Part shown: positions 7,180 to 16,850 of the stretch, one piece after another
Layout: each line of letters starts with the position of its first letter
Position numbering within the stretch: the first letter of the stretch is position 1
Source: Oscillospiraceae bacterium
GTDB taxonomy: Bacteria; Bacillota; Clostridia; Oscillospirales; SIG627
Direction: 5' to 3'
DNA length: 58,808 nucleotides
Assembly: GCA_015063605.1 (NCBI GenBank)
Contig: SVTV01000019.1
Span: forward strand, 1 to 58,808
The notes under the pieces: model-generated
Database searches by the model: none
Told to the model about the DNA's origin: nothing
Seen by the model: the letters and a program-made list of their open reading frames with translations, nothing else
Position numbers and translations under genes: made by a program

Positions 7180-8718
7180 TTATCTCTTCTTGGAAGCGAT
7201 CACTGTACCTGCGAGAGCAACTGCGCCGAGGATAGCGAATGCAACCATGCTGTCGCCTGTCGCGGGGTTGGAGGGCTCATCCTTAGGTTCGTCCTTAGGT
7301 TCGTCCTTAGGTTCGTCCTTAGGCTCTTCCTTGGGCTCTGTCCAAGGATCGAGGCTTACGATGTCGGTAGCAACTTCTGTGGAGGATGTTACAGTAACCC
7401 AAAGAGCCTTGTCTTCGCGGTCACGCTGAGCTTCTGTTTCAAAATCGAGAACCCAAACGTCCTTGCCGTTTTCAACGATCTTGAAGTTGTCATACCATGC
7501 ACAACCGTTGTGACCGGAACCGGAAAGGTCACCGAAGAAGCCGATGTCCTTCTTGGAGGGAGCCTTTGCACATGCGGAGTTTTCTACGATAGCTTCGCCG
7601 TTTACGAATACGGAAGCGTTAGCACCGTCGTAACGGATTTCAAATGTGTACCACTTGTTAGCTTCGAGTTTGAATTCTGTGGGAGCATTGTTAACGGATA
7701 CAACACCTGCTGTAGCTGTGATAGCAGCGCCTGTGTAAGCTGTGCCGTCATATGCATTCATTATTGTGAAGCCGTCTCCGCCCCACTTGTCCTGACCTGC
7801 GTCGGGCTTGTAGGAAGGCATATAAATGTCAAAGAACAAGGACCACTTGTCGCCGGAAGCCTGTGCGGAGGAGTTGAGTCTTACGCATCCGCCCTGGAGA
7901 TCGTAGTATGTGGGAACGATGCAGTATTTGTGCTCGGAACCTTCAGCTTTGTCAACCTTGAAGGGGAATATTTCCTGGAGAGACCAGAATGAGATCTTGT
8001 TAACTGCTGCGGGATAAGAAGTACCTATTGTTGTTGTGCCCATGCGGTTGAATACCTTTTCAGCTTCAGCAGCATCAGCTTCGATGTCGGATTCGTAAAG
8101 AACCTTGTCACCGGACATGACCTTGATGTTATCCCAGTAGCCTACGCCGTCGTAGTTACCTTCGCCGTATACGCAAGCAGCTGCGCCTGACTTGTCAGCA
8201 GAGTTTCCGCCGGAGAGGTCGCCGCAGTAACCGAAATACTGGTTGAGTGTTGTAGCCTTGGGTGTGAGCTTGTCAGCGCCGCCGAACTTGAGAGCCGTTC
8301 CGTCAACAGAGATGGAAAGCTTAGCTTCGGAGTCCCATGTGAGCTTGAATCTGTACCATGTGTTTGCTTTGAAATCGAAATCGTCAGCAAATACTGTGCC
8401 TTCGGCAACCTGAGTTACCTGAAGCTTGTTGCCTGTAGCCTGGATCATACCGCCGTTATAAGCCTTGCCGTCAAATGCAGAGAATATAACGTAGTCTTTA
8501 CAAGTGCTGATAAGAGTGTTGGAGATCCATTTGAAGTCGAATTCGACAACGTAGGTATCCCAAGAAGCGGGAACTTCGCCGTAATCTATACGGAAGAAGC
8601 CGTTTTCATTACCGTGGTCACTTGTCTTCAAAACGTATCCGGCGCCTTCAGCGGAAGCGGGAACTACGAAAGAGATCGCAAGAACAGCAACGAGAAGAAT
8701 GCTAAGAAACTTTTTCAT
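7180..8718 (-). CDS. sortase-anchored surface protein with two laminin-G/ConA-like domains
   Basis: A 512-residue secreted protein. The signal peptide (residues 1-23) ends VPASA-EG. Two related jelly-roll lectin-type domains follow, about 25-215 and 235-430. Both contain the pattern F-x-Y-C/F-GDLSGxxxxx and W-x-N-x-K-V/I. The C-terminus is a wall-sorting signal: a spacer of repeated EPKD units, then NPATGD (an LPXTG variant common in Clostridia), a hydrophobic helix and a terminal SKKR. Such proteins display carbohydrate- or matrix-binding domains on the wall. No sortase gene is in the window. Good AGGAG site before the ATG. The ligand is unknown. Confidence 0.85.
   Translation of the reverse strand: MKKFLSILLVAVLAISFVVPASAEGAGYVLKTSDHGNENGFFRIDYGEVPASWDTYVVEFDFKWISNTLISTCKDYVIFSAFDGKAYNGGMIQATGNKLQVTQVAEGTVFADDFDFKANTWYRFKLTWDSEAKLSISVDGTALKFGGADKLTPKATTLNQYFGYCGDLSGGNSADKSGAAACVYGEGNYDGVGYWDNIKVMSGDKVLYESDIEADAAEAEKVFNRMGTTTIGTSYPAAVNKISFWSLQEIFPFKVDKAEGSEHKYCIVPTYYDLQGGCVRLNSSAQASGDKWSLFFDIYMPSYKPDAGQDKWGGDGFTIMNAYDGTAYTGAAITATAGVVSVNNAPTEFKLEANKWYTFEIRYDGANASVFVNGEAIVENSACAKAPSKKDIGFFGDLSGSGHNGCAWYDNFKIVENGKDVWVLDFETEAQRDREDKALWVTVTSSTEVATDIVSLDPWTEPKEEPKDEPKDEPKDEPKDEPSNPATGDSMVAFAILGAVALAGTVIASKKR
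7275..7338 (-). repeat. 12-bp tandem repeat encoding (EPKD)n
   Basis: Successive CGTCCTTAGGTT-type 12-mers (last units degenerate) give EPKEEPKDEPKDEPKDEP in the wall-spanning spacer. Such repeats readily change copy number. Confidence 0.85.
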
Positions 8719-8867
8719 TTTTGTTTCTCCTTAAATTATTAGATTTTCAATGATATCTTCAAATAACATTATCCGGATACCATCGCACACTTATTGTATC
8801 ACCAAAAGCGGAGGATGTCAATAGATAGAAACAAAATTATGGATAAAAATTAACAAAATGTGTATTT

Positions 8868-10046
8868 TTAAAATTTAACAAACTTTGTTACCAGCTTTTT
8901 TGCCGCCTTGTAAACTGTGCCTTCAAGCTCCTTTTGGGCATTTTCCAATTCCTTGCGGATCTTGATCCCCTGAGGGCAATGTCTTTCGCATTTTCCACAC
9001 CCGATACAATTGGAAGCGGGGGAAGGATTTTTTCTCAATGCGGTACACATAAAGTAGTCGATAAGGCCGTGTATCTTGCCCTCGGAATAGCGCCTGTTGT
9101 ATGCGGCGAAGGTTCCGGGGATATCCACGTTATGAGGACATGGCATACAGTATCCGCAGCCTGTGCATCCCACCTTCATTTTTGAATTTATCGCCTTTAT
9201 GACAAGCTGCAGCATGGCTTTGTCTTCATCCGTAAGCTCTCCCACGGAGGCGGCGGATGCGGTCTTTATGTTTTCTTCTATCATTCCGAGAGAATTCATT
9301 CCGGATAATACAACGGTGACCTCGGGCTGATCCCACAGCCAGCGGAAGGACCACTGTGCGGGCGTGTATTTCTTTTCATGAGATGCGAAGATGCGCTTTG
9401 CCTCATCGGGAAGTCTGTTGGCGAGTTTTCCTCCCCTTAACGGCTCCATTATCATAACGGGAAGTCCTTTTGCATTGGCATGCTTCAAGCCCGATCTTCC
9501 CGCCTGGGAATTTTCATCCATATAGTTATACTGTATCATGCAGAAATCCCAATCGTATGCATCCACCAGCTTTTTGAACATTTCGGAGTTTCCGTGATAC
9601 GAAAAGCCTATCTGACGTATCTTGCCGCATTTCTTCATATCGGATATCCAATCTGCGATCCCTATAGATTTGAGTCTTTCCCATGTGTCCGTGTCCGTAA
9701 GCATGTGCATGAGATAATAGTCCACATGATCCGTCCTCAGCCTTTTCAATTCCTCGGCAAACATCTTTTCTGCGGATTCTCTCGTTTTTATGAGATAATG
9801 GGGAAGCTTTGTGGCGATATTTACCTTGTCCCGTAAATTATTTTTGGCGAGTATCTCTCCAAGCGCCGCCTCGCTTCCCGGATAGATATAAGCCGTATCA
9901 AAGTAATTGATACCGTTTTCCACGGCGTAAAGTATTTCTTTTTCCGTTTCCGCCATGTCCGTTCTGCCGGCTTTCATGGGGAATCTCATGCACCCGAAGC
10001 CGAGTGTCGATAATTTGTTACCGTATTTGTCCTGTCTGTAGTTCAT
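8868..10046 (-). CDS. aldo/keto reductase with C-terminal two-cluster ferredoxin domain
   Basis: A 392-residue protein. Residues 1-275 form an aldo/keto reductase TIM barrel with the expected catalytic tetrad D50, Y55, K80 and H114 (YFDTAYIYPG, IATKLP, YLMHML). The last ~110 residues carry cysteines for two [4Fe-4S] clusters (CTGCGYCMPCP and CIGCGKCERHCP). This arrangement is common in anaerobes and suggests an oxidoreductase that exchanges electrons between NAD(P)H/carbonyl substrate and an iron-sulfur chain. The substrate is unknown. The gene is followed on the same strand by no other gene. Its first 134 bp are duplicated at 16475-16608. Confidence 0.92.
   Translation of the reverse strand: MNYRQDKYGNKLSTLGFGCMRFPMKAGRTDMAETEKEILYAVENGINYFDTAYIYPGSEAALGEILAKNNLRDKVNIATKLPHYLIKTRESAEKMFAEELKRLRTDHVDYYLMHMLTDTDTWERLKSIGIADWISDMKKCGKIRQIGFSYHGNSEMFKKLVDAYDWDFCMIQYNYMDENSQAGRSGLKHANAKGLPVMIMEPLRGGKLANRLPDEAKRIFASHEKKYTPAQWSFRWLWDQPEVTVVLSGMNSLGMIEENIKTASAASVGELTDEDKAMLQLVIKAINSKMKVGCTGCGYCMPCPHNVDIPGTFAAYNRRYSEGKIHGLIDYFMCTALRKNPSPASNCIGCGKCERHCPQGIKIRKELENAQKELEGTVYKAAKKLVTKFVKF
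9913..10046. repeat. direct repeat copy A (start of aldo/keto reductase gene)
   Basis: Nearly identical (a handful of mismatches) and in the same orientation as 16475-16608. Both stop exactly at the ATG of the reductase. The pair brackets the 6.4-kb AraC-to-solute-binding-protein block. Confidence 0.9.
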
Positions 10047-10098
10047 GTTTGTGACCTTAACTTTCGCACATTGAAAGTTCCCTTGTTAAAGTAACATA

Positions 10099-10956
10099 TC
10101 AAAGCTTTTTCTTGCTGTATTCCAACGGTGACATTCCCGTTTCACGCTTGAAAAATCCTGAAAAATAATTCTGTGATGAAAAATTCATGGTTCTGCTTAT
10201 TTCCGCCATTGACATTCCCGAGGAAAGGAGAGAAATGGCGTGATTTGTCCGCAGGGAGCGGTAATATTCCATAACACCGCCTCCCGTGAATTTATTGAAA
10301 AGCTTTTTAAGCGTACTGCCGCTCAGACCTGCTTCGGTGCATATGCTTTGCGTATCGAGAGGCTCGCATATATTGTCATTCATATAGCGGACAATGGCGG
10401 AGAATAGCTCCATCTGCTTTTTCAAAGCGGGGTCTGAATCTTCAAAAGAGGTATTGGAGTTTCTTCCCGAAAGAGAAAGAATGAGAAGCTCCAGAAGATT
10501 TTTGAATTTCTGCATAGTACCTGCGGACAGATCCTTGCGGAATGTCATCTGCTTGGCATAAAAATTTTCTGTATTGTCGAATATTGACGGGATAAGAGAC
10601 GAAAGCATGTCAACGTAGAAGCGTTCCTCGTCATTGAGCGTGAATTTTCCGCAGGGTATCTTGCGATCCGCATATTTCCCGTCGAAGGATATAAAGAGCA
10701 ATGAAGCATTTTTATTATCCGCTGCCCAGGAGGTGTGAAAAATATCCGGCTCATGAATGACCAGCTCATAGGGCGAGCATTCATAAATATGTTCTCCGGA
10801 TGTGAATCCGAGCTTTCCGTCCGTGACGCAGTCAAGCTCCCAAAAGGAGTGTGTCTCTCCGGGAAATCTGAAATCGCGGTTGAAGCGTGCGAGATAAGCC
10901 GTATATATGTAATTTATAGAAAAGCTCGAAAAAAAGTTTACGGAGGTATAATCCAT
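10099..10956 (-). CDS. AraC-family transcriptional regulator
   Basis: About 285 residues: an N-terminal cupin sensor domain (roughly 20-150, with HSFWELDCVTDGKL) and a C-terminal double helix-turn-helix (about 190-285, LSGSTLKKLFNKFTGGGVM and MNFSSQNYFSGFFKRETGM). This is the standard AraC layout for sugar-responsive regulators. It is divergent from the Gfo/Idh oxidoreductase gene and is the likely activator of that sugar block; the ligand is unknown. I choose the ATG at 10956 because AAAGGATGAG lies 7 nt before it; an in-frame ATG at 10977 is the alternative. Confidence 0.87.
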   Translation of the reverse strand: MDYTSVNFFSSFSINYIYTAYLARFNRDFRFPGETHSFWELDCVTDGKLGFTSGEHIYECSPYELVIHEPDIFHTSWAADNKNASLLFISFDGKYADRKIPCGKFTLNDEERFYVDMLSSLIPSIFDNTENFYAKQMTFRKDLSAGTMQKFKNLLELLILSLSGRNSNTSFEDSDPALKKQMELFSAIVRYMNDNICEPLDTQSICTEAGLSGSTLKKLFNKFTGGGVMEYYRSLRTNHAISLLSSGMSMAEISRTMNFSSQNYFSGFFKRETGMSPLEYSKKKL

Positions 10957-11054
10957 AAAACAACTCATCCTTTCCATTTGACATTCGAATATCCGAAATC
11001 ATAAAAAATATATCTTAATTGATATATAAATTAATATATTTATGATTTACAATT

Positions 11055-11083
11055 ATTATATCATTATGAATAATGTTTGTCAA
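11055..11083 (-). promoter_or_regulatory. promoter for araC-type gene
   Basis: Minus strand TTGACA (11078-11083), 17-nt spacer, TATAAT (11055-11060). The AT-rich divergent gap also holds an imperfect palindrome of TTAATTGATATATAAATTAA type near 11015-11034, a possible regulator site. Confidence 0.8.
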
Positions 11084-11162
11084 GATTGTTAACCATGCTG
11101 AAAGCAAGAGCAGAGATATATTTTGAGTTAATGATGATGTATGGGAAAGGACTCTATATACA

Positions 11163-12320
11163 ATGGATAAAAAGATAAGATTTGCCGTAATAGGTTCGGG
11201 ACGTCGTTGGTTGAGCTTGGATGATTCATATTTTATGAATCCCGATGCAGTTCTTGTGGCTGTATGTGATAATGCTGAAGGAAAAGCGGCGGCGGCAGCG
11301 GAATATCACAAAAAGAAATACGGCTATGATGTGGAAGCATATACCTCTTATGAGGAAATGAGAAAGAAAGCGGTATATGATGCCGTAATAATTACATGTG
11401 ACCCCGATATACAGGTGCAGTACGCAGTGGAAGAAATGAGCAGAGGCATACACGTAATGACGGAAGTGCCTGCCGCTTATACGATAGAGCAATGCTTTGA
11501 TCTTGTAAATGCCGTAAAGAAAACCGGTTGTAAATATCAGCTCGCAGAACAGACAAGATATTGGGATTTTATATCCAAGTGGAGAGAAATGGCAAAAAGA
11601 AATGAGTTCGGTAAGATCTACTATGCCGAGGGTGAATACCTCCACTACGAGCCGAAATGGGACTATTTCAGAAACATAAAGACAGGTGAAACTATATGGA
11701 CTGATGATCCTTCCCTGAAAAACGATCCCAATTATGAAACAACATGGAGATACCGTACATTTATGGATCCCATTTATTACCTGCCTCATGAGCTTTCTCC
11801 CCTTCTTTCCATAACGGGAGGACGTATCGAAAGAGTGAGCTGTATGGGAACAAAAAGAGGAAGCTACTGCGCAAAGGATTTTGATACAAGAGATATCGAA
11901 TGCGCCGTAATGTACAACAGCGAGGATGTTATTTTCAATCTCAGAGCAGGATTTACAGCTCCTTACGGCAATAAGAACATAACCGCTTCTCATTGGTATC
12001 AGATAAAAGGCGTTGAAAGATGCGTTGAATGGTGCCGTTCCACATTGGATACACCGAAGCAATTTGACAGAGAAGGCGGTTGGACAGCTCATTCCGAATG
12101 GGGTACTTCCGATCCGAATGCGGAAGAGGTATTCAAAAATGCTGCCCACGGCGGTGCGGATTACTATCCCATGTATTATTTTGTAAAATCTATTATTGAA
12201 GATACAACGCCCCCGATGGATGTATATAAAGCTGTTGAATGTGCCGCTCCCGCTATTATGGCAGTGGAATCCGCAAAAAGAGGCGGGGAGCTCCTTGATG
12301 TTCCCGATTTCAGAAAATAA
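11163..12320 (+). CDS. Gfo/Idh/MocA-family oxidoreductase
   Basis: A 385-residue NAD(P)-dependent oxidoreductase. The N-terminal Rossmann fold starts FAVIGSGRRW, and TEVPAAYTIEQC stands at the place of the family's EKP catalytic motif with valine for lysine. The C-terminal alpha/beta domain follows from about residue 130. Family members oxidise or reduce hydroxyls of sugars and inositols; the ones with this modified EKP site are often poorly characterised. It opens a plus-strand run with the DMT transporter (16 nt gap), the deacetylase-like gene and a solute-binding lipoprotein, suggesting a sugar or glycan-fragment pathway. Ribosome site AAAGGA lies 11 nt before the ATG. Confidence 0.85.
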   Translation: MDKKIRFAVIGSGRRWLSLDDSYFMNPDAVLVAVCDNAEGKAAAAAEYHKKKYGYDVEAYTSYEEMRKKAVYDAVIITCDPDIQVQYAVEEMSRGIHVMTEVPAAYTIEQCFDLVNAVKKTGCKYQLAEQTRYWDFISKWREMAKRNEFGKIYYAEGEYLHYEPKWDYFRNIKTGETIWTDDPSLKNDPNYETTWRYRTFMDPIYYLPHELSPLLSITGGRIERVSCMGTKRGSYCAKDFDTRDIECAVMYNSEDVIFNLRAGFTAPYGNKNITASHWYQIKGVERCVEWCRSTLDTPKQFDREGGWTAHSEWGTSDPNAEEVFKNAAHGGADYYPMYYFVKSIIEDTTPPMDVYKAVECAAPAIMAVESAKRGGELLDVPDFRK

Positions 12321-12336
12321 ATGCGGTTAAAGTAAA

Positions 12337-13233
12337 ATGGTGTACGGTTTTTTAATTGCTGCCGTGATCTCTTCCGGCGCGGCGAGCAATGTATATAAAA
12401 ATATTTCTGCTAAAAGCGATTCGCCCGCTATGTCCGGATTCTTCCCGACTATGTGGTTTTTGCCGTTAGCTCTCTTCTTCGGACTCAGAACGGTTTCGAG
12501 CGGTACTACGGCAGAGAGCGTTATGAAGCCCGAGCTTCTTTTGCCTGCCGTCATAGGCGGCGTTGGGGTGGCCTTTGCGGCTTCGATCCTCATAGAATCC
12601 ATGAAGCACAATACGCTTTCCGTTTCCGTGATAATTGTAAATATGAACTTTATAATACCCGTCTTTCTTTCCATGATATTCTTAAAGGAAAGTGCGGGTC
12701 TGTGGCAGATATTCGGAATACTTCTTTCCGTAGCGGTGATATTTGTTCTTAATATGAAAAAGGATGGCGGTGCTTCGGGAATTAAGGATGCTCTTTTTCT
12801 GCCTTGTGTTTCCTGTGTATCCAACGGCGTTGTCAATTTCTGTATCAAGGTATATCAGAACGGTAATGCGGCTCCCGATCTCAATGCGTTTTATACGGTT
12901 ATGTACCTTTCGGGCGCTGTAACATGTGTTCTTCTGTGGATAATGATCGGAAATGCGATGAATAAAAAAGCGGAGAAGAGCGAAAGATCATTTTCCAAAG
13001 CATCTGTTGATGCTCTTATGATGTGCGGATGCAACGGTGTTTATTACTATACAGCGGGGCTCCTTGCCGGAAAAATGAATGCCGCAGCACAGTTTACTGT
13101 AATAACGGCGGCCTCCATCCTTGTTTCGTTGGGTATAGGTGTTATTTTCCAAAAGGAAAAAATAACGAAAAAAGCTGTTTTTTCTTTCGCCGCATGTCTG
13201 GTTGCTATTTTCTGCCAGGCTTCCGGTATATAA
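12337..13233 (+). CDS. DMT/EamA-type transporter
   Basis: A 298-residue polytopic membrane protein with about ten hydrophobic helices. It has two EamA-like halves (about 1-135 and 150-298). The first half ends PVFLSMIFLKESAGLWQIFG and the second GVIFQKEKITKKAVFSFAA, which is the family's usual glutamate-containing loop before the last helix of each half. It would be a secondary exporter or importer of a small metabolite in the cytoplasmic membrane. It starts 16 nt after the oxidoreductase stop with a weak ribosome site, so it probably depends on the same transcript. Confidence 0.82.
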   Translation: MVYGFLIAAVISSGAASNVYKNISAKSDSPAMSGFFPTMWFLPLALFFGLRTVSSGTTAESVMKPELLLPAVIGGVGVAFAASILIESMKHNTLSVSVIIVNMNFIIPVFLSMIFLKESAGLWQIFGILLSVAVIFVLNMKKDGGASGIKDALFLPCVSCVSNGVVNFCIKVYQNGNAAPDLNAFYTVMYLSGAVTCVLLWIMIGNAMNKKAEKSERSFSKASVDALMMCGCNGVYYYTAGLLAGKMNAAAQFTVITAASILVSLGIGVIFQKEKITKKAVFSFAACLVAIFCQASGI

Positions 13234-13291
13234 AAAGGCAGATATAATTTGAAAACTCGGACCGGTTTGCAAGAAAGGAATTGTTTTAATA

Positions 13292-14911
13292 ATGAGCTTG
13301 TATTATCTTGCGGATAAAAAAAGAAGAGCTGAATTAAACGGTAAAAGCTTAGATGATACGTCGGCGTATATACCGGCTATTTTAAGATTTCTCGGTGTCA
13401 GCGGAAAAGAAACAGATATCGATCGTTTGAATGAATTGAAGGAAACGGATGTTCTTATTGCCTCGGGCTGTAAGCTTCCGGAGCTTTCGTGTACGGTCAT
13501 ATCCTTTGCGGAAAATATCAGTATGTATGATATTCCCGAGCAAAAAGTTTACGGGTATGTTTCCTGCGGCGGAAAGGATGCTGCTGTATTCGTTCCGTTT
13601 TTGAAGCCTTCCATCGAAAACGGTGTGGTAAAGGCATTTGCAAGGACCGTTGAGGGAGAAGCCGTTCCCGCCTTGGTCAAGCACGGAAAAAAATATGAAT
13701 TCACCTTTGATCTTCCCGGAAGCGTCTGGAGAAGCGGAGACGGATTTCCCGCACCCGGCGGAAAAGGCGGATTTACGATAGGAAGAGTACCGGATATGAG
13801 ACCCTTGCCTGTGGAAGAGGATTCCTCCGTTGCTTACAACGATGAGCTTTGCGAGCTTGTGAAAAGAATACTTCTCGAAAACGGTGTTCCTCTTTTCCAT
13901 ACGCTTCCTCCCCTTTCAAAGAAAAATGTTCCCGATATGGCGGTGCATGTTTCCGGTGACGACGATGCAACTTCATCGAATATGAACCTTACGGCGGCAT
14001 GCAATATGGAAATGTTCGGAATTCCTTACCATGTTAATGCTATGGTCGTTCCGGGAGATCCCACCTCATTTGTTATGGATCGCGATCGTTATGAAGAATT
14101 AAAGAGTCACGGATGTGAAGTGGGACTTCATATCAACTTCAATGATGTTCCTTACACTCTTGAAGGACAAAAGCAGCATATAGATCTTTTCGAGAAGATA
14201 TTCGTGGAAAGGGCTTATACAAATTCCAACCACTGCTTCTATTGTAACGGTTCCACTGCTGAACGCTTGTCATGGCTTGAAGCCTGCGGCGTTAAGGGCG
14301 ACAACTGTAAGCTCGGTGAGGTAGACCCCAATGATGCCAATGTTTATAATGTTATGGGCTTTGGATTCGGTACATCCTTCCCGAGATACACCTGCACAGA
14401 TGCATCCGAGGGCAACCGCATAGTGGAGACATTGGAAATACCTATAAATTATTACGAGCCGAGATTGGATAAAGACATTTTCAATGATGAAAATAAAATA
14501 GAAAGATATATCGATTCCGGTGCGGCGTATGGAAGAGTAGTGCAGTTTTTCATACATCCTCATTACTTGAGTCCTACTTATGCGAAGATCACATCCACGT
14601 TCAATGCTTTGAATAAGATAAAATCTCACATAGCGGAAAAAGGATATAAGGTCTGGTATACAACAACAAACAATATTACCGATTATTGGCACAAGCGCAG
14701 CGCTTCCGAAATAACGGAATGCAAGAACGGAGAATTTGCTGTAAATGCCCTTTGTCCTTTGTGTCTGGTCCTTCCCGATGGAGCGGAAAGTGCTTACATT
14801 AACGGAGAAAAAACTGTTATACACGAAAAAACGGTTAACGGAAAAGCTTTGAAGCTTATTTCTTTGCTTGAAAAGGGAAAATACGATATAAAGGTCGAGT
14901 ATTCCCTATAA
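13292..14911 (+). CDS. divergent polysaccharide-deacetylase-like protein
   Basis: A 539-residue protein I do not confidently recognise. The second half shows features of a NodB-like (CE4) metal-dependent deacetylase barrel: an acidic cluster SGDDD (residues 221-225) at the position of the TFDDG motif, GLHINF (278-283) and FIHPHY (420-425) supplying histidines. The N-terminal ~180 residues look like a separate beta-rich domain. No signal peptide is visible, so it should act in the cytosol, which is odd for a CE4 esterase and suits a small imported substrate. It follows the transporter by 58 nt. Function is inference from motif spacing only. Confidence 0.6.
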   Translation: MSLYYLADKKRRAELNGKSLDDTSAYIPAILRFLGVSGKETDIDRLNELKETDVLIASGCKLPELSCTVISFAENISMYDIPEQKVYGYVSCGGKDAAVFVPFLKPSIENGVVKAFARTVEGEAVPALVKHGKKYEFTFDLPGSVWRSGDGFPAPGGKGGFTIGRVPDMRPLPVEEDSSVAYNDELCELVKRILLENGVPLFHTLPPLSKKNVPDMAVHVSGDDDATSSNMNLTAACNMEMFGIPYHVNAMVVPGDPTSFVMDRDRYEELKSHGCEVGLHINFNDVPYTLEGQKQHIDLFEKIFVERAYTNSNHCFYCNGSTAERLSWLEACGVKGDNCKLGEVDPNDANVYNVMGFGFGTSFPRYTCTDASEGNRIVETLEIPINYYEPRLDKDIFNDENKIERYIDSGAAYGRVVQFFIHPHYLSPTYAKITSTFNALNKIKSHIAEKGYKVWYTTTNNITDYWHKRSASEITECKNGEFAVNALCPLCLVLPDGAESAYINGEKTVIHEKTVNGKALKLISLLEKGKYDIKVEYSL

Positions 14912-14977
14912 TAGGTGATCGTCGCTTGTATTTGTAAATTTTTAAATGTCATATTATAATGAAAGGATTATAAAAAA

Positions 14978-16441
14978 ATGAAAAAAGTAATATCAATCGT
15001 ATTGAGTCTTCTGATGCTCTGCGCTGTCGTGTCCTGCGGCGACGAACAGCCTCACGTAAGCACCGGCGGAAGTGCACAAACGACCGGTTCAGCCACCGGA
15101 ACTGTTGAAACAACAGAAGAAGTCCCCTATTTGCCCGATTCTTATCCCGAGCTTGAGGGAATGGAATTCAACATTCTCACAAGAGATGCCGGAGATGTTT
15201 ATTGGGAAGTGTACGATCTTACAGCAGAAGAGCTGAAAGAAGAACCTATAAACGATGCCGTTTTTGAAAGAAACGCATATCTTGAAGCAAAATACGGTTT
15301 CAAGATAAAAGAGACGGCTACAACAAACAGCTACAGCGATACGATAACCGCTATAGAAAACGTAAACAAGTCAGGTACAGAAACGTATCATGCCGTTGCA
15401 ATTAACGCCATGTACACAGCCGGCTCTCTTGCGACAAGCAACAACCTTATAGACCTTAAGACCGTATCTACTCTCGATCTCGAACAGAGCTTCTGGAATC
15501 AGCGCTTTATAGACAACATGACAGTAGGCGGTAAGCTTTTCACACTTACCGGAGACCTCACCGTAACATACCACGACGTTGCATGGATACAGCTTTTCAA
15601 CAAGGAACTTCTTGAAGATAAAGGAATAGATACCGCTATCGGTAATCCCTATACCTTGGTTAACGAAGGAAAATGGACTCTTGATGTTATGCACAGAATG
15701 GGTGCTATGGCAGCAGAGGATCTCAATGGTGACGGCTTCAGAACCGAAACTGACAGATTCGGCTATGTATTTGCAGGCTTCAATAACTATGCATTGTACT
15801 ACGCAGGCGGAAATGCTGTAATAGGCAAGGATGAAAACGATCTCCCCGTTCTTACGGTTTACTCCACACGTGCAGTTGAAACGGTTGAAAAGATCAAGGA
15901 AATGCTCAAGGATACCAATGTAAACCGCATGGACAACAGCGAACCCAACAAGGCTATATTCAACAACGGAAGAGCACTCTTCATGAACGCTCAGATGATC
16001 GGCGTAAGAGTTGACCAGAGAGGTGTCGAGTTTGACTTCGGTATTCTCCCCACTCCCAAGATCGACGAAAGCCAGGAAGAATATTCAAACGTAGTAAGTA
16101 TGTCTGCTACCGTATATGCTATTCCCACGTCTTGCCAGCATGTGGAAGAAACAGGCTTTGTTCTCAATGCTCTTGCATATCAGTCTCAGTTTACTCTTCT
16201 TCCCGCTTATTTCGATACTACATTCGAGATAATAACAAGAGACCCCGAATCCGAAGAAACCTTGAGAAATATACTTGACGCTTCTTATTTCGACCTTTCC
16301 TTCATGTACGATACAGGTTGGTTGTATCCTTTGATGAATGATATGGCTGATATGGATCTTTCTTCCAAGTACGATTCCATGAAGAATACTTCTCAGGCTG
16401 TTATAGACGGTATAATAGAAGGTCTTAACAAGACAGAATAA
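14978..16441 (+). CDS. extracellular solute-binding lipoprotein (ABC family 1-like)
   Basis: A 487-residue lipoprotein. The signal peptide ends VVSCG (lipobox cysteine near residue 21), then a Thr/Gly-rich linker, then a two-lobed substrate-binding domain. An EF-hand-like DLNGDGFRTETDRFG (near 245-260), typical of Clostridial family 1 sugar-binding proteins, is present. It should capture a carbohydrate at the cell surface. No ABC permease or ATPase lies in the window, so it must use a transporter encoded elsewhere. Last gene of the block starting at 11163; AAAGGA ribosome site. Confidence 0.85.
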   Translation: MKKVISIVLSLLMLCAVVSCGDEQPHVSTGGSAQTTGSATGTVETTEEVPYLPDSYPELEGMEFNILTRDAGDVYWEVYDLTAEELKEEPINDAVFERNAYLEAKYGFKIKETATTNSYSDTITAIENVNKSGTETYHAVAINAMYTAGSLATSNNLIDLKTVSTLDLEQSFWNQRFIDNMTVGGKLFTLTGDLTVTYHDVAWIQLFNKELLEDKGIDTAIGNPYTLVNEGKWTLDVMHRMGAMAAEDLNGDGFRTETDRFGYVFAGFNNYALYYAGGNAVIGKDENDLPVLTVYSTRAVETVEKIKEMLKDTNVNRMDNSEPNKAIFNNGRALFMNAQMIGVRVDQRGVEFDFGILPTPKIDESQEEYSNVVSMSATVYAIPTSCQHVEETGFVLNALAYQSQFTLLPAYFDTTFEIITRDPESEETLRNILDASYFDLSFMYDTGWLYPLMNDMADMDLSSKYDSMKNTSQAVIDGIIEGLNKTE

Positions 16442-16474
16442 TTTTTCGAACAAATAAAAATGCATATCCCGCAT

Positions 16475-16608
16475 CCGTTTTCCACGGCGTAAAGTATTTC
16501 TTTTTCCGTTTCCGCCATGTCAGTTCTGCCGGCTTTCATGGGGAATCTCATGCATCCGAAGCCGAGTGCGGATAATTTGTTACCGTATTTGTCCTGTCTG
16601 TAGTTCAT
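16475..16608 (-). pseudogene. duplicated 5' fragment of the aldo/keto reductase gene
   Basis: On the minus strand this reads the first 44-45 codons of the reductase at 8868-10046 (MNYRQDKYGN... to YAVENG), with about five base changes, and then leaves homology. It lacks the catalytic domain and Fe-S region and cannot be functional as an enzyme. In the same orientation as the parent, it forms a direct repeat with 9913-10046. Confidence 0.9.
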
Positions 16609-16754
16609 GGTGTTTCTTCTTTCTGTGATATGAGAGTAAATGCATTTTCCGTTACGGTGACATCATATCACTTGTTTGTTGCCTTGTCAATCGGTACAGG
16701 CTTGGCAGATGAACCCGGCGTTTTGTTTGTGAACATATTTATCTCCGAAAATCA

Positions 16755-16784
16755 TTGACATATTGTTCATACTTATGTTATAAT
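16755..16784 (+). promoter_or_regulatory. promoter for second solute-binding lipoprotein
   Basis: TTGACA (16755-16760), 18-nt spacer, TATAAT (16779-16784), about 66 nt before the ATG. It shows this lipoprotein is transcribed on its own. Confidence 0.8.
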
Positions 16785-16850
16785 TTGCTTGCGGTGTTCT
16801 TTTATCGGAACTTCCGCAAAAATTCAAATCAAACATAAGGAGAAAAGATA

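Noticed and set aside
11226..12149. Open frame opposite the Gfo/Idh gene
   Set aside because: Shadow of the conserved oxidoreductase; no ribosome site and composition typical of antisense.
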